From: Marinobacter litoralis
GTDB lineage: Bacteria; Pseudomonadota; Gammaproteobacteria; Pseudomonadales; Oleiphilaceae
Assembly (NCBI RefSeq): GCF_016427555.1
Contig: NZ_JAELVS010000001.1
Span: 620,001-684,000 of the forward strand
DNA: 64,000 nucleotides
Direction: 5' to 3'
Shown here: piece after piece, positions 35,829 to 45,576 of the stretch
Layout of the letters: each line of letters opens with the position of its first letter
Position numbering within the stretch: position 1 is the stretch's first letter
Notes under the pieces: generated by a model
Seen by the model: the letters and a program-made list of their open reading frames with translations, nothing else
Databases searched by the model: none
What the model was told of the DNA's origin: nothing
Translations under genes and position numbers: made by a program

Positions 35829-37901
35829 TCAGCTGACCACCGATTCGTCGTAACTTTCGTTTTCTTCGCTGAGTGCGTCTTCATCCGGCAAGGTAAAGCC
35901 GGCAACAGAAGAGCGAAGCTCGGAGGCCATTTCTGCCAGATTTCCGATCGACTTCGCGGTGGCGTTGGTACCGGAAGACGTCTGCGAGGTGATTTCCTGG
36001 ATGACGTTCATCGTGTTGGAAATGTGCGACGCAGAAGAGGACTGCTGGCGTGCCGCGTTTGAGATGTTCTGGATCAGTTCCGCAAGACTCATGGATACGT
36101 TCTCGATTTCCTCGAGAGCGATACCCGCGTCCTGAGCCAGACGAGCACCCCGTACTACCTCGGCAGTGGTGTGCTCCATGGAAATAACGGCTTCGTTGGT
36201 GTCGGACTGGATCGTCTTAACCAGTGCTTCAATTTGTTTGGTGGCCGCAGAGGAACGTTCCGCAAGGCGCTGAACTTCGTCTGCAACAACCGCAAAGCCT
36301 CGACCCGCGTCACCGGCCATGGAGGCCTGAATCGCGGCGTTCAGCGACAGAATGTTGGTTTGGTCGGCAATGTCGTTGATCAGAGATACGATGTCACCGA
36401 TTTCCTGGGACGATTCACCCAGACGCTTGATCCGCTTTGAGGTTTCCTGGATCTGTTCACGGATGTTGTCCATGCCGCGAATGGTGTTCTGTACCACTTC
36501 CGCGCCTTTCTTGGCGATGGCAACGGAACGTTCCGCAACCGCAGACGATTCCGCCGCGTTGGAGGATACCTGGTCGATGGATACAGCCATCTCGTTGACC
36601 GCTGCAGAGGCGCCGGCAATTTCCTGGGCCTGGTGCTCGGAGGCGTCAGCCAGATGCATGGCCGTGGCCTGCGATTCCTGGGCTGCAGAAGCAACTCGAA
36701 CCGCCGTACCACGAATGGACTGTACCAGTCCGCGCATTTGGTCGATCGCGAAGTTGATGGAGTCGGCGATGGCACCGGTGAAGTCTTCGGTTACGGTCGC
36801 CTCGGTGGTCAGGTCACCATCAGCCAGGTCGGCCAGTTCGTCCAGCAGTCGCAGGATCGCGTTCTGGTTCTGCTCGTTCTGTTCCTGAGTGGTGGTCAGG
36901 CGGGACTGGGTTTCGCGGTATAGGGCAAAACCGATGAACACTACGATTGCAACCATGGCGGCCAGGATGAAGAAGGCCAGGGTTGCGTTAACCAGACGTG
37001 ACTCCGCTTCGGTGCTGAAGTCATTTGCCAAAGAGGACAGTTCGGTCAGCAGCACTTCCGAGTTCTGGAAAATGTCGCTGGCCGCCAGACGTACCTTGAA
37101 CAGGTCGGGAGAAGCTTCAAGGATGGCGTCAACGTTTTGGGAAACGAATTCGAACAGCTCGTCAACCGCTTCAAGGCCGTAGATGGCGTCTTCGTCTGCT
37201 ACTTGCGAGATGCCCATGCCGGGATTGCCGTTCAGCTGACCGTCGAGTACCCGCCCGAACAAGCTGGCGTCACGACCGAAACGGTCGGCGGCAATGACGG
37301 CGTCTTCGTCACCGGACAGAACGTTGTTGACCGAGCGGACGATCCGTTCTGCCAGCAGGGATTGGCGCTGTGCCAGGGCGATCTGCTCGGCCGGTGCTTC
37401 GTTTTCCAGCAGGATCTGTACGATGTCGTCGTACTCAACCTGCAGCTGAGGAATGGTTTCGTTCAGGGTACGGGCCACTTCGTGCAGACCAAGTACCGCT
37501 TCCTGAGTGGACAGGATGCTGTCCGCGTTTTCGCGCACGCGGTTCCAGAGCTTCTGGGTGTTGCTTTGCTGTGCAAGCTCGCTGGGCGGAAGGCCGGTTT
37601 CCGGATTACCTTTGGTGACGCTGGTCCACAGGAGCTGGAATTCATCGCGGGAGCGCCGCAACTGGTCGAACGCTTCGGCTGTACCGCCGGCCGCTTCGGT
37701 CGCGTTTTTCGCAATCTCCTGGGATAACACGCGCATTTCTGCGGTATTGGCGATGTACTCCTGATCGTTCTGGCTGTCTTTGTTGATGATGAACAGCACC
37801 ACAACGAGCAGGATAGTGAGTGCAATCAGTGCAGCGATCAGGCCGGCAATCAGCTTGTTGCCTCCCTGTCCCATACTGAGTTTTCCGGCTCTGTTTTTCA
37901 T
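35829..37901 (-). CDS. pilJ: Type IV pilus methyl-accepting chemoreceptor PilJ
   Basis: A 690-residue receptor. Helices at about 17-40 and 300-325 bound a periplasmic region with the duplicated four-helix PilJ-type sensing module; HAMP-like and signalling coiled coils follow. The hairpin tip of the signalling domain is at about 515-550 (FAVVADEVQRLAERSS). It senses pilus-related signals and controls ChpA through PilI and ChpC. GGGAGCCAGAAG precedes the ATG. A 92 bp gap separates it from pilI. Confidence 0.93.
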   Translation of the reverse strand: MKNRAGKLSMGQGGNKLIAGLIAALIALTILLVVVLFIINKDSQNDQEYIANTAEMRVLSQEIAKNATEAAGGTAEAFDQLRRSRDEFQLLWTSVTKGNPETGLPPSELAQQSNTQKLWNRVRENADSILSTQEAVLGLHEVARTLNETIPQLQVEYDDIVQILLENEAPAEQIALAQRQSLLAERIVRSVNNVLSGDEDAVIAADRFGRDASLFGRVLDGQLNGNPGMGISQVADEDAIYGLEAVDELFEFVSQNVDAILEASPDLFKVRLAASDIFQNSEVLLTELSSLANDFSTEAESRLVNATLAFFILAAMVAIVVFIGFALYRETQSRLTTTQEQNEQNQNAILRLLDELADLADGDLTTEATVTEDFTGAIADSINFAIDQMRGLVQSIRGTAVRVASAAQESQATAMHLADASEHQAQEIAGASAAVNEMAVSIDQVSSNAAESSAVAERSVAIAKKGAEVVQNTIRGMDNIREQIQETSKRIKRLGESSQEIGDIVSLINDIADQTNILSLNAAIQASMAGDAGRGFAVVADEVQRLAERSSAATKQIEALVKTIQSDTNEAVISMEHTTAEVVRGARLAQDAGIALEEIENVSMSLAELIQNISNAARQQSSSASHISNTMNVIQEITSQTSSGTNATAKSIGNLAEMASELRSSVAGFTLPDEDALSEENESYDESVVS

Positions 37902-37993
37902 CTTCTGGCTCCCGGCCTTTTTCTTCTGGAAATGGCAAGTTGTTGTATCGGGTTGCAGACGGTCAGGGTGACGTTCCTGCCAGTACCATCACC

Positions 37994-38539
37994 CTACCAC
38001 TGTGCGACATCAAGAAAGCGCTCGTCGTCCACCAGATCGGCGGCGGAGAACACGTTCCAGATCTCTTCGTTGCGCTCGTAACCGCCATCTACAAACGGCC
38101 GAACGTTGTCGGGCACCCCTTGCGGGCTGCTCCGGAAACTGTCTTTCGAGAAATACTGCATGCCCATAACGCTGTCGACGACCAGCCCACTGAAGATGTC
38201 GCCTTGTTCGATCACCAGGACCCGGCGCTCACGCGGACTGCGTGAGGAACGAGGGATGTCGAAGAAGCTGGCGAGGTCTATCAGGGGGAGAAGTCGGCCA
38301 CGAACGTTGGCGGCACCCATCATGAACGGGCGTACTCCGGGGATGTGAGTAAACCGGGGTACATGCAGGATTTCTGTTACGTCGCCCATTGGAGCAACAT
38401 AGCGTTGGCCGGAAAGAATGAACCCGATGCCATTCCATAGCTCAACAGCTTGTTCCTGTTCTGGAAGGCCCGAGGCCATGGCCCGGCTACGCTGGGCGAT
38501 ATCCGTCAGAACGGCGAAAGGGGCGGCCTCGGCGGACAT
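37994..38539 (-). CDS. pilI: CheW-like adaptor PilI
   Basis: A 181-residue CheW-domain protein (about 38-175; IPGVRPFMMGAANVRGRLLP is the core strand region) that couples PilJ to ChpA. The ATG at 38539 has GGAG 6 nt upstream and is preferred to the GTG at 38551. Third gene in the pilGHIJK order. Confidence 0.92.
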   Translation of the reverse strand: MSAEAAPFAVLTDIAQRSRAMASGLPEQEQAVELWNGIGFILSGQRYVAPMGDVTEILHVPRFTHIPGVRPFMMGAANVRGRLLPLIDLASFFDIPRSSRSPRERRVLVIEQGDIFSGLVVDSVMGMQYFSKDSFRSSPQGVPDNVRPFVDGGYERNEEIWNVFSAADLVDDERFLDVAQW

Positions 38540-38560
38540 GCTTAACTCCACGGCGAAGGA

Positions 38561-38923
38561 TCAGGCAATCAGGTTGTTGATTGTTTTGATCAGGTCGTCT
38601 TCGTTAACTGGCTTGACCAGATAACCCTTGGCACCCTGACGGGTTCCCCACACTCGATCCGTTTCCTGATCTTTGGTGGTGACGATCACAACCGGAATGG
38701 ATGCGGTTTCCGGCGCGCGAGTCAGTTGACGGGTTGCCTGAAAGCCGTTCAGGCCGGGCATTACAACGTCCATGAGCACCAGATCCGGAGTTTCTGCACG
38801 GGCTTTGGCAACACCATCAGCGCCGTTGTCCGCAGTCAGCACTTCGTGTTGGTGCTTTTCCAGAATGGTGGATATCTTTTTAACTTCTGTTGGCGAATCG
38901 TCAACAATCAAAATGCGAGCCAT
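38561..38923 (-). CDS. pilH: Response regulator PilH
   Basis: A 120-residue single-domain CheY-like receiver: acidic DD pair at 8-9 (LIVDDSPTE), acceptor Asp in LVLMDVVMPGLNG (about 52), Thr in IVTTKDQ and Lys in GYLVKPVNE. In Pseudomonas PilH dampens PilB/PilT-related output or drives retraction; the same role is inferred from gene order. Confidence 0.93.
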   Translation of the reverse strand: MARILIVDDSPTEVKKISTILEKHQHEVLTADNGADGVAKARAETPDLVLMDVVMPGLNGFQATRQLTRAPETASIPVVIVTTKDQETDRVWGTRQGAKGYLVKPVNEDDLIKTINNLIA

Positions 38924-38955
38924 GGTTTCCTCGATGGTTCTGGGTGGCAGCAGGA

Positions 38956-39348
38956 TTACTGTTCCGCCTGAGGCGTGTACTGGCGGATGGTGTTGAGCAG
39001 TTCATCCTTGCTGAACGGTTTGGTCAGATATTGGTCCGAGCCAACGATGCGCCCTTTTGCTTTATCAAACAGGCCATCCTTGCTCGAAAGCATAACGACC
39101 GGCGTGTTCTTGAATGTGGAGTTGTTCTTGATCAAGGCGCAGGTCTGATAGCCGTCCAAGCGAGGCATCATAATGTCTACGAAGATGATGTCTGGTTGGG
39201 AATCAGCGATTTTGGCCAGAGCGTCAAAGCCGTCCGTAGCGGTGATGACTTCACAGCCAACCTTTTTCAGGAGGGTTTCCGCGGTGCGACGAATGGTCTT
39301 GCTATCGTCGATCACCATGATCTTCAAGTTCTCGAAGTTGTCATCCAT
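38956..39348 (-). CDS. pilG: Response regulator PilG
   Basis: A 130-residue CheY-like receiver: IMVIDDSKTIRR, acceptor Asp in IIFVDIMMPRLDG (about 58), KPFSKDE. In Pseudomonas PilG promotes pilus extension and activates cAMP synthesis by CyaB. First gene of the leftward Pil-Chp operon; the ATG at 39348 (MDDNFENLK) is chosen over an in-frame start 11 codons upstream. The promoter must lie in the 310 bp shared with gshB. Confidence 0.93.
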   Translation of the reverse strand: MDDNFENLKIMVIDDSKTIRRTAETLLKKVGCEVITATDGFDALAKIADSQPDIIFVDIMMPRLDGYQTCALIKNNSTFKNTPVVMLSSKDGLFDKAKGRIVGSDQYLTKPFSKDELLNTIRQYTPQAEQ

Positions 39349-39658
39349 TGTCCGACTGCCTTGCGCTCGAGCGGGTGTCATTATTTTAGAGAGGGTTTTA
39401 GCACAAACCTTAAGGTTGTTCTATAAAGCCCTCTCATTTATAGAGTATCCATGGCTGGATAAAAAGTATTTGTTTGTGACCAAATGTACTTCTGCCTCCC
39501 TTGTCACGTAATTGCCACAGGATTTCTGCGGATGCATTTGTGACTGGGGTACAATACCATCAACAGCATAGCACTTTATCAGCGGTGCACTCTGCTGCCT
39601 GGTTCGTGTTTTCAATGGTTTGTTTGCAGATTTCCAACTTGATATTCCAGGAGACTCT
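39349..39658. other. Divergent promoter region pilG / gshB
   Basis: A 310 bp region without a convincing gene. It must hold the promoters for the leftward Pil-Chp operon and the rightward gshB transcript. A TACAAT sequence near 39552 is a possible -10 for gshB. CTCT and AGAG around 39431-39445 form a small dyad. I could not fix -35 boxes. Confidence 0.6.
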
Positions 39659-40609
39659 ATGGCAATTCGGCTCGGGATCGTGATGGATCCGATCGAGGAC
39701 ATCCAATTCAAGAAAGACAGCTCGCTGGCCATGTTGCTGGCAGCGCAGAACCGAGGTTGGGAACTCGAGTACATGGAGCTCCAGGATATGTATCTGGCGG
39801 GTGGTCAGGCACGGGCCAATACCCGCAGCCTGACGGTGCGAAACGACCCGTCCGACTGGTTCAGTTATGGTGACAGTCAGGACCGGGCCCTGGGTGATCT
39901 GGATGTCATCCTGATGCGCAAGGATCCCCCGGTTGATCGTGAGTTTCTGATGGCTACGTACATACTCGAGGCTGCCGAGCAACAGGGTGCGCTGGTGGTC
40001 AACCCGGCTTCAACGCTTAGGGACTGCAACGAGAAACTGTTTGCCGCCCAGTTTGAGGATTTGACGCCGCCGCTGATTGTGACGCGCAGCTCGCAGCGGT
40101 TTCGGGAGTTCTACGCTGAGCACGGCGATATCATTATGAAGCCGGTTGACGGCATGGGCGGCCGGTCGATTTTCAGGGTCAAAGAGAACGACGCCAATCT
40201 GGGTGTGATTATCGAGACCCTGACCAACTATGGTGAGCATCAGGCAATGGCTCAGAAGTTCATCCCCGAGATCTCGGACGGCGACAAGCGTATTCTGCTG
40301 ATCGACGGCGAGCCGGTCCCCTATGCGCTTGCCCGAATTCCTTCCCAGGGTGAAAATCGCGGCAATCTGGCGGCCGGTGGTCGGGGAGAAGGGCGCGAAC
40401 TGACTGACCGTGACCGTGAAATCTGTGCCCGGGTGGCGCCGGTGATCAAGCAGAAAGGGCTGATGTTTGTGGGGCTGGATGTGATTGGTGATTACCTCAC
40501 GGAAATTAACGTAACCAGCCCAACCTGCATTCGGGAGCTGGATGCGCAGTTTGGAATCGATATTTCAGCAATGTTGATGGATGCCGTTGAGCGGCGGCTG
40601 AACCCGTAA
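39659..40609 (+). CDS. gshB: Glutathione synthetase
   Basis: A 316-residue ATP-grasp enzyme joining gamma-glutamylcysteine and glycine to give glutathione. It begins MAIRLGIVMDPIEDIQFKKD as usual for GshB; the ATP-grasp core includes KPVDGMGGRSIFR and the C-terminal EINVTSPTCIRELD signature. AGGAG precedes the ATG at 39659. First gene of the rightward run gshB, tonB, yqgE, ruvX, pyrR, pyrB, pyrC'. Confidence 0.96.
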   Translation: MAIRLGIVMDPIEDIQFKKDSSLAMLLAAQNRGWELEYMELQDMYLAGGQARANTRSLTVRNDPSDWFSYGDSQDRALGDLDVILMRKDPPVDREFLMATYILEAAEQQGALVVNPASTLRDCNEKLFAAQFEDLTPPLIVTRSSQRFREFYAEHGDIIMKPVDGMGGRSIFRVKENDANLGVIIETLTNYGEHQAMAQKFIPEISDGDKRILLIDGEPVPYALARIPSQGENRGNLAAGGRGEGRELTDRDREICARVAPVIKQKGLMFVGLDVIGDYLTEINVTSPTCIRELDAQFGIDISAMLMDAVERRLNP

Positions 40610-40656
40610 GCTGACGAAATCCCGGTGGGCTCCGAGATGCAGAATCAGGACACGTG

Positions 40657-41514
40657 ATGGCAGTTCAGGTAAGCGATTTTGATCGACTTTCTTTTACCCT
40701 TTTTATGGCGGTGGCGCTGCACGCCATCATCGTGCTGGGTATTACGTTTGCGCCGGAGCTGCCCAGTTCCGTGGCGCAAACCATGGAGATCACACTGTCG
40801 CAATTTGAGGATGAGCAGGCCCCGGAGCAAGCCGATTTTCTGGCGCAGACCAATCAGCAAGGCAGCGGCACGGAAGACAAGCCACTGGAAATGACCTCGC
40901 CGCAACCGGCCGATGTGCCTCAGCCAGAGGTTGCCGAAGTGCAGCCGGAGCCGCGAACCACAACCGAACCGCAGCCGAGCCAGAGCCGGGCAGTGGTCGA
41001 GACCGAGAACGCGCGCCGGAAGGTGTCGCCGCAGAATGACCGGGTCGCGCCGGAGCCCTTGCCCCGGGCCAAGCGCAAAAGCCTGATGGAGCGGAGTCTG
41101 GAAATCGCCAGTCTGGAAGCCAGGCTCGATGCCCAGCAGCAAGCCTACGCCCGTAAACCTCGGGTGATGCGCGTGACGGCGGCGTCCACCCTGAAATCCA
41201 GTAACGCGTGGTATGTGCAGGACTGGGTCGGCAAAGTGACCCGGGTAGGGAACATCAATTACCCGACCGAGGCACGCAGAGCGGGCATATACGGTGATTT
41301 GAGAATGCTGGTTTCTATCCGGAAAGATGGCACCATAAAGGAAGTGGCGATTTTGCAATCGTCGGGCAGTTCGGTGCTGGATGATGCGGCGATTCGCATT
41401 GTTAGGATGGCCGCGCCTTTTGCACCCTTCCCGGAAAGCATGCGTGAGAAGGCGGATGAGTTGGAAATTATACGAACCTGGTCGTTCCAGAAACGGGGGC
41501 TCAGTTCAGGATGA
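40657..41514 (+). CDS. TonB family energy transducer
   Basis: A 285-residue TonB-type protein: one membrane helix (about 12-30), a Pro/Glu/Gln-rich periplasmic spacer (about 50-150) and a C-terminal TonB domain (about 190-280; INYPTEARRAGIYGDLRMLV and a GSSVLDDAAIRIVRMAAPF repeat unit). It would transmit proton-motive force to outer-membrane receptors. ExbB and ExbD are not here. Its stop overlaps the yqgE start by ATGA. Confidence 0.88.
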   Translation: MAVQVSDFDRLSFTLFMAVALHAIIVLGITFAPELPSSVAQTMEITLSQFEDEQAPEQADFLAQTNQQGSGTEDKPLEMTSPQPADVPQPEVAEVQPEPRTTTEPQPSQSRAVVETENARRKVSPQNDRVAPEPLPRAKRKSLMERSLEIASLEARLDAQQQAYARKPRVMRVTAASTLKSSNAWYVQDWVGKVTRVGNINYPTEARRAGIYGDLRMLVSIRKDGTIKEVAILQSSGSSVLDDAAIRIVRMAAPFAPFPESMREKADELEIIRTWSFQKRGLSSG

Positions 41515-42077
41515 TTGAAAATACCAGTGCTGCAGGTAGCTTGAAGCACCATTTTCTGGTGGCCTCACCGTGGCTATCCGACCCCCGGTTTCACGGCGGT
41601 GTGATTTACATCTGTGAACACTCCGAAGACGGTGCACTGGGCTTGATGATCAACCAGCCTCTGGGCATCCATCTGGGGGAAATACTGGAACAGCTGGATA
41701 TGCACGGCGGCGAACTGGATATCCCGGTATATACCGGTGGCCCGGTTCAGCCCGAACGGGGGTTCGTTCTGCATTCGCCGGGGCGGGAGTGGCAACACAC
41801 CGCGCGGGTGACCGACGAGGTGTCCTTAACCACCTCCCGGGACGTGCTGGAAAGCATTGGACAGGATGATGGCCCTCAGGAATTTTTGGTGGCGCTCGGT
41901 TATTCAGGCTGGGGCGAAGGGCAATTAGAGGAAGAGTTGGGAAGCAACTCCTGGTTGACCTGCCCGGCAACGGATGACGTGTTGTTCCGCACGCCCATTG
42001 AGCAACGGTACGAGGCCGTTCTCAAATTAATCGGCGTCGATTTAAGCCAGCTAAGTGATTCGGTGGGGCATGCCTGA
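41511..42077 (+). CDS. yqgE: YqgE/AlgH family protein
   Basis: A 188-residue UPF0301 protein: HFLVASPWLSDPRFHGGVIY and ALGLMINQPLG at the N-terminus, YTGGPVQPERGFVLH in the middle and YSGWGEGQLEEEL later are all family blocks. Function is not settled; the homologue AlgH was linked to alginate control in Pseudomonas. It overlaps tonB by 4 nt and ruvX by 8 nt. Confidence 0.93.
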   Translation: MIENTSAAGSLKHHFLVASPWLSDPRFHGGVIYICEHSEDGALGLMINQPLGIHLGEILEQLDMHGGELDIPVYTGGPVQPERGFVLHSPGREWQHTARVTDEVSLTTSRDVLESIGQDDGPQEFLVALGYSGWGEGQLEEELGSNSWLTCPATDDVLFRTPIEQRYEAVLKLIGVDLSQLSDSVGHA

Positions 42078-42510
42078 GATCGGTAACAGACGAGTGTTGG
42101 CGTTTGATTTTGGTACCCGGCGCATTGGCGTTGCGACCGGCCAGGAGATGCTGGGAACCGGCCAGCCGCTGGCCATGATTCCGGCGAGAGACGGTGTTCC
42201 CGATTGGGCTCAGATCGAAGCACTGTTGGCGGAATGGCAGCCGAACCTGGTGTTGGTAGGGTTGCCGCTGAACATGGACGATACCGAAAACGACATGTGT
42301 GCCAGAGCGCGGAAGTTCGGCAAGCGCATTCATGGTCGCTTCCATGTGCCGGTAGAAATGGTCGATGAGCGATTGACCAGTTTTGAAGCCAAGGGCCAGG
42401 TAATGGCCGAGGGTGGAAGTCGGGATTTTGGCCGTCACGGTGTTGATGATCTGGCGGCGGTATTGATTTTGGAAACCTGGTGCCGGGAACAGACCGGCCG
42501 AGTGGATTAA
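42070..42510 (+). CDS. ruvX: RuvX/YqgF Holliday-junction-resolvase-like nuclease
   Basis: A 146-residue RNase H-fold protein: LAFDFGTRRIGVATG holds the first catalytic Asp, VLVGLPLNMD and VDERLTSFEA the middle Glu, and GVDDLAAVLILE the last Asp. The family acts in rRNA 5' processing or junction resolution. The ATG at 42070 lies within the yqgE end, so the genes are coupled; a GTG at 42055 is also in frame. Confidence 0.92.
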   Translation: MPEIGNRRVLAFDFGTRRIGVATGQEMLGTGQPLAMIPARDGVPDWAQIEALLAEWQPNLVLVGLPLNMDDTENDMCARARKFGKRIHGRFHVPVEMVDERLTSFEAKGQVMAEGGSRDFGRHGVDDLAAVLILETWCREQTGRVD

Positions 42511-42520
42511 CGAGGCTTTA

Positions 42521-43030
42521 ATGACCGCATTGCTTGATATCAACCAGTTGCTTGATGAGCTGGAAACGGGTTTGCGTGAGGTTCTGGAGCGCCGGGGTAT
42601 CGACAATCCTGCGCTGATTGGTATTCGTACCGGGGGCGTTTGGATTGCTGACATTCTGAATAAGCGTCTGGGCCTGAAGCAGGACTTCGGTGAGCTGGAT
42701 ATTTCGTTTTATCGTGACGATTTCAGCCGTATTGGTCTGAACCCGACGGTGACGCCCTCCAGTTTGGCGTTTGATACCGAAGGCCGGGACATCATTCTGG
42801 TGGACGACGTGATCATGAGTGGTCGTACCATCCGGGCTGCCATGAACGAGATCTTCGATTATGGTCGTCCTGCCAGTATCATACTCGCCACATTGATTGA
42901 TCTGGGTGCCAGGGAGTTGCCGATCCAGCCGGATGTGGTTGGTAAAGTACTTGAACTGGAAACCTATCAGAGAGTAAAACTGCGCGGCCCCGAGCCGTTG
43001 CACATTGAATTTCAGGAAACCGGGCAGTAA
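42521..43030 (+). CDS. pyrR: PyrR bifunctional regulator / uracil phosphoribosyltransferase
   Basis: A 169-residue PRTase-fold protein with the PRPP loop IILVDDVIMSGRTIRAA. PyrR controls pyr genes in many bacteria and can have uracil phosphoribosyltransferase activity. In Pseudomonas-type operons its regulatory role is less clear. It starts 10 bp after ruvX and 27 bp before pyrB. I see no attenuator-like leader between it and pyrB. Confidence 0.92.
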   Translation: MTALLDINQLLDELETGLREVLERRGIDNPALIGIRTGGVWIADILNKRLGLKQDFGELDISFYRDDFSRIGLNPTVTPSSLAFDTEGRDIILVDDVIMSGRTIRAAMNEIFDYGRPASIILATLIDLGARELPIQPDVVGKVLELETYQRVKLRGPEPLHIEFQETGQ

Positions 43031-43057
43031 AACCTACCCATTGATAACAGGCGAGCC

Positions 43058-44077
43058 ATGACCGCGATTGACCCTTCCCCGAACCATTTGCAACTGACCC
43101 GGGGTGGTCAGTTGCGACATTTTCTTACCCTTGATGGCTTGAACCGCGAACTGCTCACCGACATTCTCGATACCGCCGATTCATTCATCGAGGTGGGTGA
43201 GCGCAGCATCAAGAAAGTGCCCCTGCTGCGAGGGCGAACTGTCGTCAATCTGTTCTTTGAATCCAGTACCCGCACGCGAAGCACCTTCGAGTTGGCGGCC
43301 AAGCGGCTGTCGGCCGACGTACTGAACCTTGATATCTCCACTTCGGCTACCTCCAAAGGCGAATCGCTTTCTGACACCTTGCTGAACCTGGAAGCCATGG
43401 CCAGCGATATGTTTGTGGTGCGGCATAGCCAGAGTGGCGCTCCACATTTCATCGCGGAGAACGTCACCCCCGGAGTGGCGATCATCAACGCGGGCGATGG
43501 CCGTCACGCACACCCGACGCAAGCCATGCTGGATATGTTGACCATTCGCCAGCATAAGGGCTCGTTTGCGGGCCTGAAGGTGGCCATCGTGGGCGATATT
43601 CTGCATTCGCGGGTGGCTCGCTCCCAGATTCGTGCACTGAACGAGCTGGGTGCGGAAGAGGTGCGCGTGATTGCGCCCGGAACTTTGCTGCCCAGAGATG
43701 TGGAAGATTTGGGGTGCACGGTGGAATACGACATGGCGCGGGGCATGAAAGATCTTGATGTGGTCATCATGTTGCGACTGCAAAAAGAGCGGATGGAAGG
43801 TGCGTTGCTGCCAAGTGAGCGGGAGTTCTACCGCTTGTACGGTTTGAATCAGGATAAGTTGGCGCTTGCTAAACCCGATTGCATTGTGATGCATCCAGGC
43901 CCCATCAACCGCGGTGTCGAGATCGAATCGGCGGTAGCCGACGGCCCGCAATCGGTGATTCTGAACCAGGTCACCAACGGCATTGCCATTCGTATGGCGG
44001 TGATGTCGATGGCCATGGGTGGGCAGATGGCGGAGCGGCAGCAAAAGCAGATGGAACGAGAGGGGGGCCGCGCATGA
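43058..44077 (+). CDS. pyrB: Aspartate carbamoyltransferase catalytic subunit
   Basis: A 339-residue ATCase catalytic chain, the committed step of pyrimidine synthesis. Carbamoyl-phosphate site SSTRTRST (about 69-76), HPTQAMLDM and HPGPINRG are all present. The N-terminal extension of about ten residues beyond E. coli PyrB is typical of the class that assembles with a PyrC-like partner instead of PyrI. The start overlaps nothing; the end overlaps pyrC' as ATGA. Confidence 0.96.
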   Translation: MTAIDPSPNHLQLTRGGQLRHFLTLDGLNRELLTDILDTADSFIEVGERSIKKVPLLRGRTVVNLFFESSTRTRSTFELAAKRLSADVLNLDISTSATSKGESLSDTLLNLEAMASDMFVVRHSQSGAPHFIAENVTPGVAIINAGDGRHAHPTQAMLDMLTIRQHKGSFAGLKVAIVGDILHSRVARSQIRALNELGAEEVRVIAPGTLLPRDVEDLGCTVEYDMARGMKDLDVVIMLRLQKERMEGALLPSEREFYRLYGLNQDKLALAKPDCIVMHPGPINRGVEIESAVADGPQSVILNQVTNGIAIRMAVMSMAMGGQMAERQQKQMEREGGRA

Positions 44078-45372
44078 ACGCAGGTTCGCAGTACGAAAGC
44101 CTGAAAATTACTGGCGGTTCGCTGTTCGGTTCAGAGGGCGTCGAGAGCGACAATCCGGGGTTGTTGATAAAAAATGGCAAGATCGTCGCCATGGGCGCCG
44201 AGGCGATCAGTGCCAATGCGGATACAACGTTCGATGCCAGCGGTTGCGTAGTGACACCGGGGTTCATCGACCTATGCTGCAATCTCCGCGAACCCGGAAA
44301 TGGCCAGAAGGGCAACATTGCATCCGAGACGCAGGCGGCTGCTCACGGCGGTTTTACAACAGTGTGTGCCTCTCCGGAGACATCGCCGGTAAACGACTCG
44401 AGCGCGGTGACCCATCTCATTCGTGACGGCGCGTCTTCCCGTGGCTCTGTGCGAGTCTTGCCTGTAGGTGCGATTACCCGTGGTTTGGACGGCGAGCTGC
44501 TCAGCGATCTGGCGGGCCTGAAAAACGCAGGCTGTGTTGCGGTGAGCAATGGTTCGCGTGGTATTAAAAATGCCCGGATTCTGCGCCGGTGTATGGCCTA
44601 CGCGCAAACCTTCGGTTTGACCGTTATGTTCAGCCCAGAGAACCAGTCTCTGGCAGCCGATGGCTACGCCCACGATGGTCAGGTAACGACACGCCTCGGT
44701 TTGCTGGGGATACCGGAGGTGGCGGAAACAGCCGCTGTCATGGAAATGCTGCTGTTGGCCGAAGAAACCGGTGTGAAGTTGCATCTTAGCCAGCTATCCA
44801 GCGGTCGCAGCGTTGAAATGGTGGCCGACGCCCGGCGGCGGGGTGTGCAGGTAACGGCGGATGTCGCCATGCACCAGTTGTGTTTCACCGAAGAGGCGCT
44901 GGCGGGTTTTGATAGCCGGTTCCACGTTCGGCCGCCGCTTCGTTCTGAAGCCGACCGGCAAGCTTTGGTGGCGGGGGTTGAGTCAGGCGTGATTGATGCC
45001 ATCGTCAGTCAGCATCAGCCTCACGATAGCGCGGCCAAGCAAGCACCGTTGCCCGCGACCGAGCCGGGGCTGTCCAGTATCGAGAGTGTACTTTCGCTCG
45101 GTTTGGAGCTGGTCAAAAGTGGTGAGCTGAGTCGGGAGCGCCTGCTGACTGCGCTTACCTATGGCCCGGGGCGTATTGTGGGTTTGTCGCCAGAACTGGT
45201 GCCGGGTGCCAATGCGGACCTGTGCATCTTCCGTCCCACCGCGAGCTGGCAGCCCAGCGAGCAGAGCCTGGTGTCCACAGGGAAGCATGCGCCGCTTCTT
45301 GACCGGGCACTGCCAGGAACGGTCGAGTTGACGCTGGTGGCAGGTCGTCCGGTTTGGGTGGGTAACCACTAG
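44074..45372 (+). CDS. Dihydroorotase-like protein PyrC' (probably non-catalytic)
   Basis: A 432-residue amidohydrolase-fold protein of the class I dihydroorotase type. Active enzymes have DxHxHxREPG for the zinc pair; here residues read [13 protein letters not shown], so both metal histidines are replaced. Such PyrC' (PyrX) proteins serve as structural partners of ATCase in Pseudomonas. The ATGA overlap with pyrB supports a 1:1 complex. A separate active dihydroorotase must be encoded elsewhere. Confidence 0.88.
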   Translation: MNAGSQYESLKITGGSLFGSEGVESDNPGLLIKNGKIVAMGAEAISANADTTFDASGCVVTPGFIDLCCNLREPGNGQKGNIASETQAAAHGGFTTVCASPETSPVNDSSAVTHLIRDGASSRGSVRVLPVGAITRGLDGELLSDLAGLKNAGCVAVSNGSRGIKNARILRRCMAYAQTFGLTVMFSPENQSLAADGYAHDGQVTTRLGLLGIPEVAETAAVMEMLLLAEETGVKLHLSQLSSGRSVEMVADARRRGVQVTADVAMHQLCFTEEALAGFDSRFHVRPPLRSEADRQALVAGVESGVIDAIVSQHQPHDSAAKQAPLPATEPGLSSIESVLSLGLELVKSGELSRERLLTALTYGPGRIVGLSPELVPGANADLCIFRPTASWQPSEQSLVSTGKHAPLLDRALPGTVELTLVAGRPVWVGNH

Positions 45373-45384
45373 CCACAACGAAGG

Positions 45385-45416
45385 ATTCGACAGAGGCATC
45401 ACCCCCTCTGTCGAAT
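45385..45416 (+). terminator. Hairpin after pyrC' (no T-run)
   Basis: ATTCGACAGAGG (45385-45396) pairs perfectly with CCTCTGTCGAAT (45405-45416) across an 8 nt loop, 13 bp after the pyrC' stop. There is no T-run, so it may be a transcript-end stabiliser or a Rho-linked 3' end rather than an intrinsic terminator. Confidence 0.45.
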
Positions 45417-45576
45417 TCATCACAAATTGCAGCCTGCATTCCCAAAAAGCCTTGCGAACAGTCACCTCAGCCAACGTATCCTAGATCCCTTCGAACTAAC
45501 ATACGCCGTTAAAGCGAATGAGTTACTGGTGCCAAACCAGATCGTGCTTTAGACAATAATAATCAGGAGTCATCCC

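Noticed and set aside
43181..44044. 287-codon frame opposite pyrB
   Set aside because: Antisense shadow of pyrB, histidine-rich because of reversed codons; no own ribosome site or neighbour logic.
43879..44073. N-terminal extension of the PyrC' frame
   Set aside because: It overlaps the end of pyrB in another frame; the ATG at 44074 has the ATGA coupling and a normal N-terminus.
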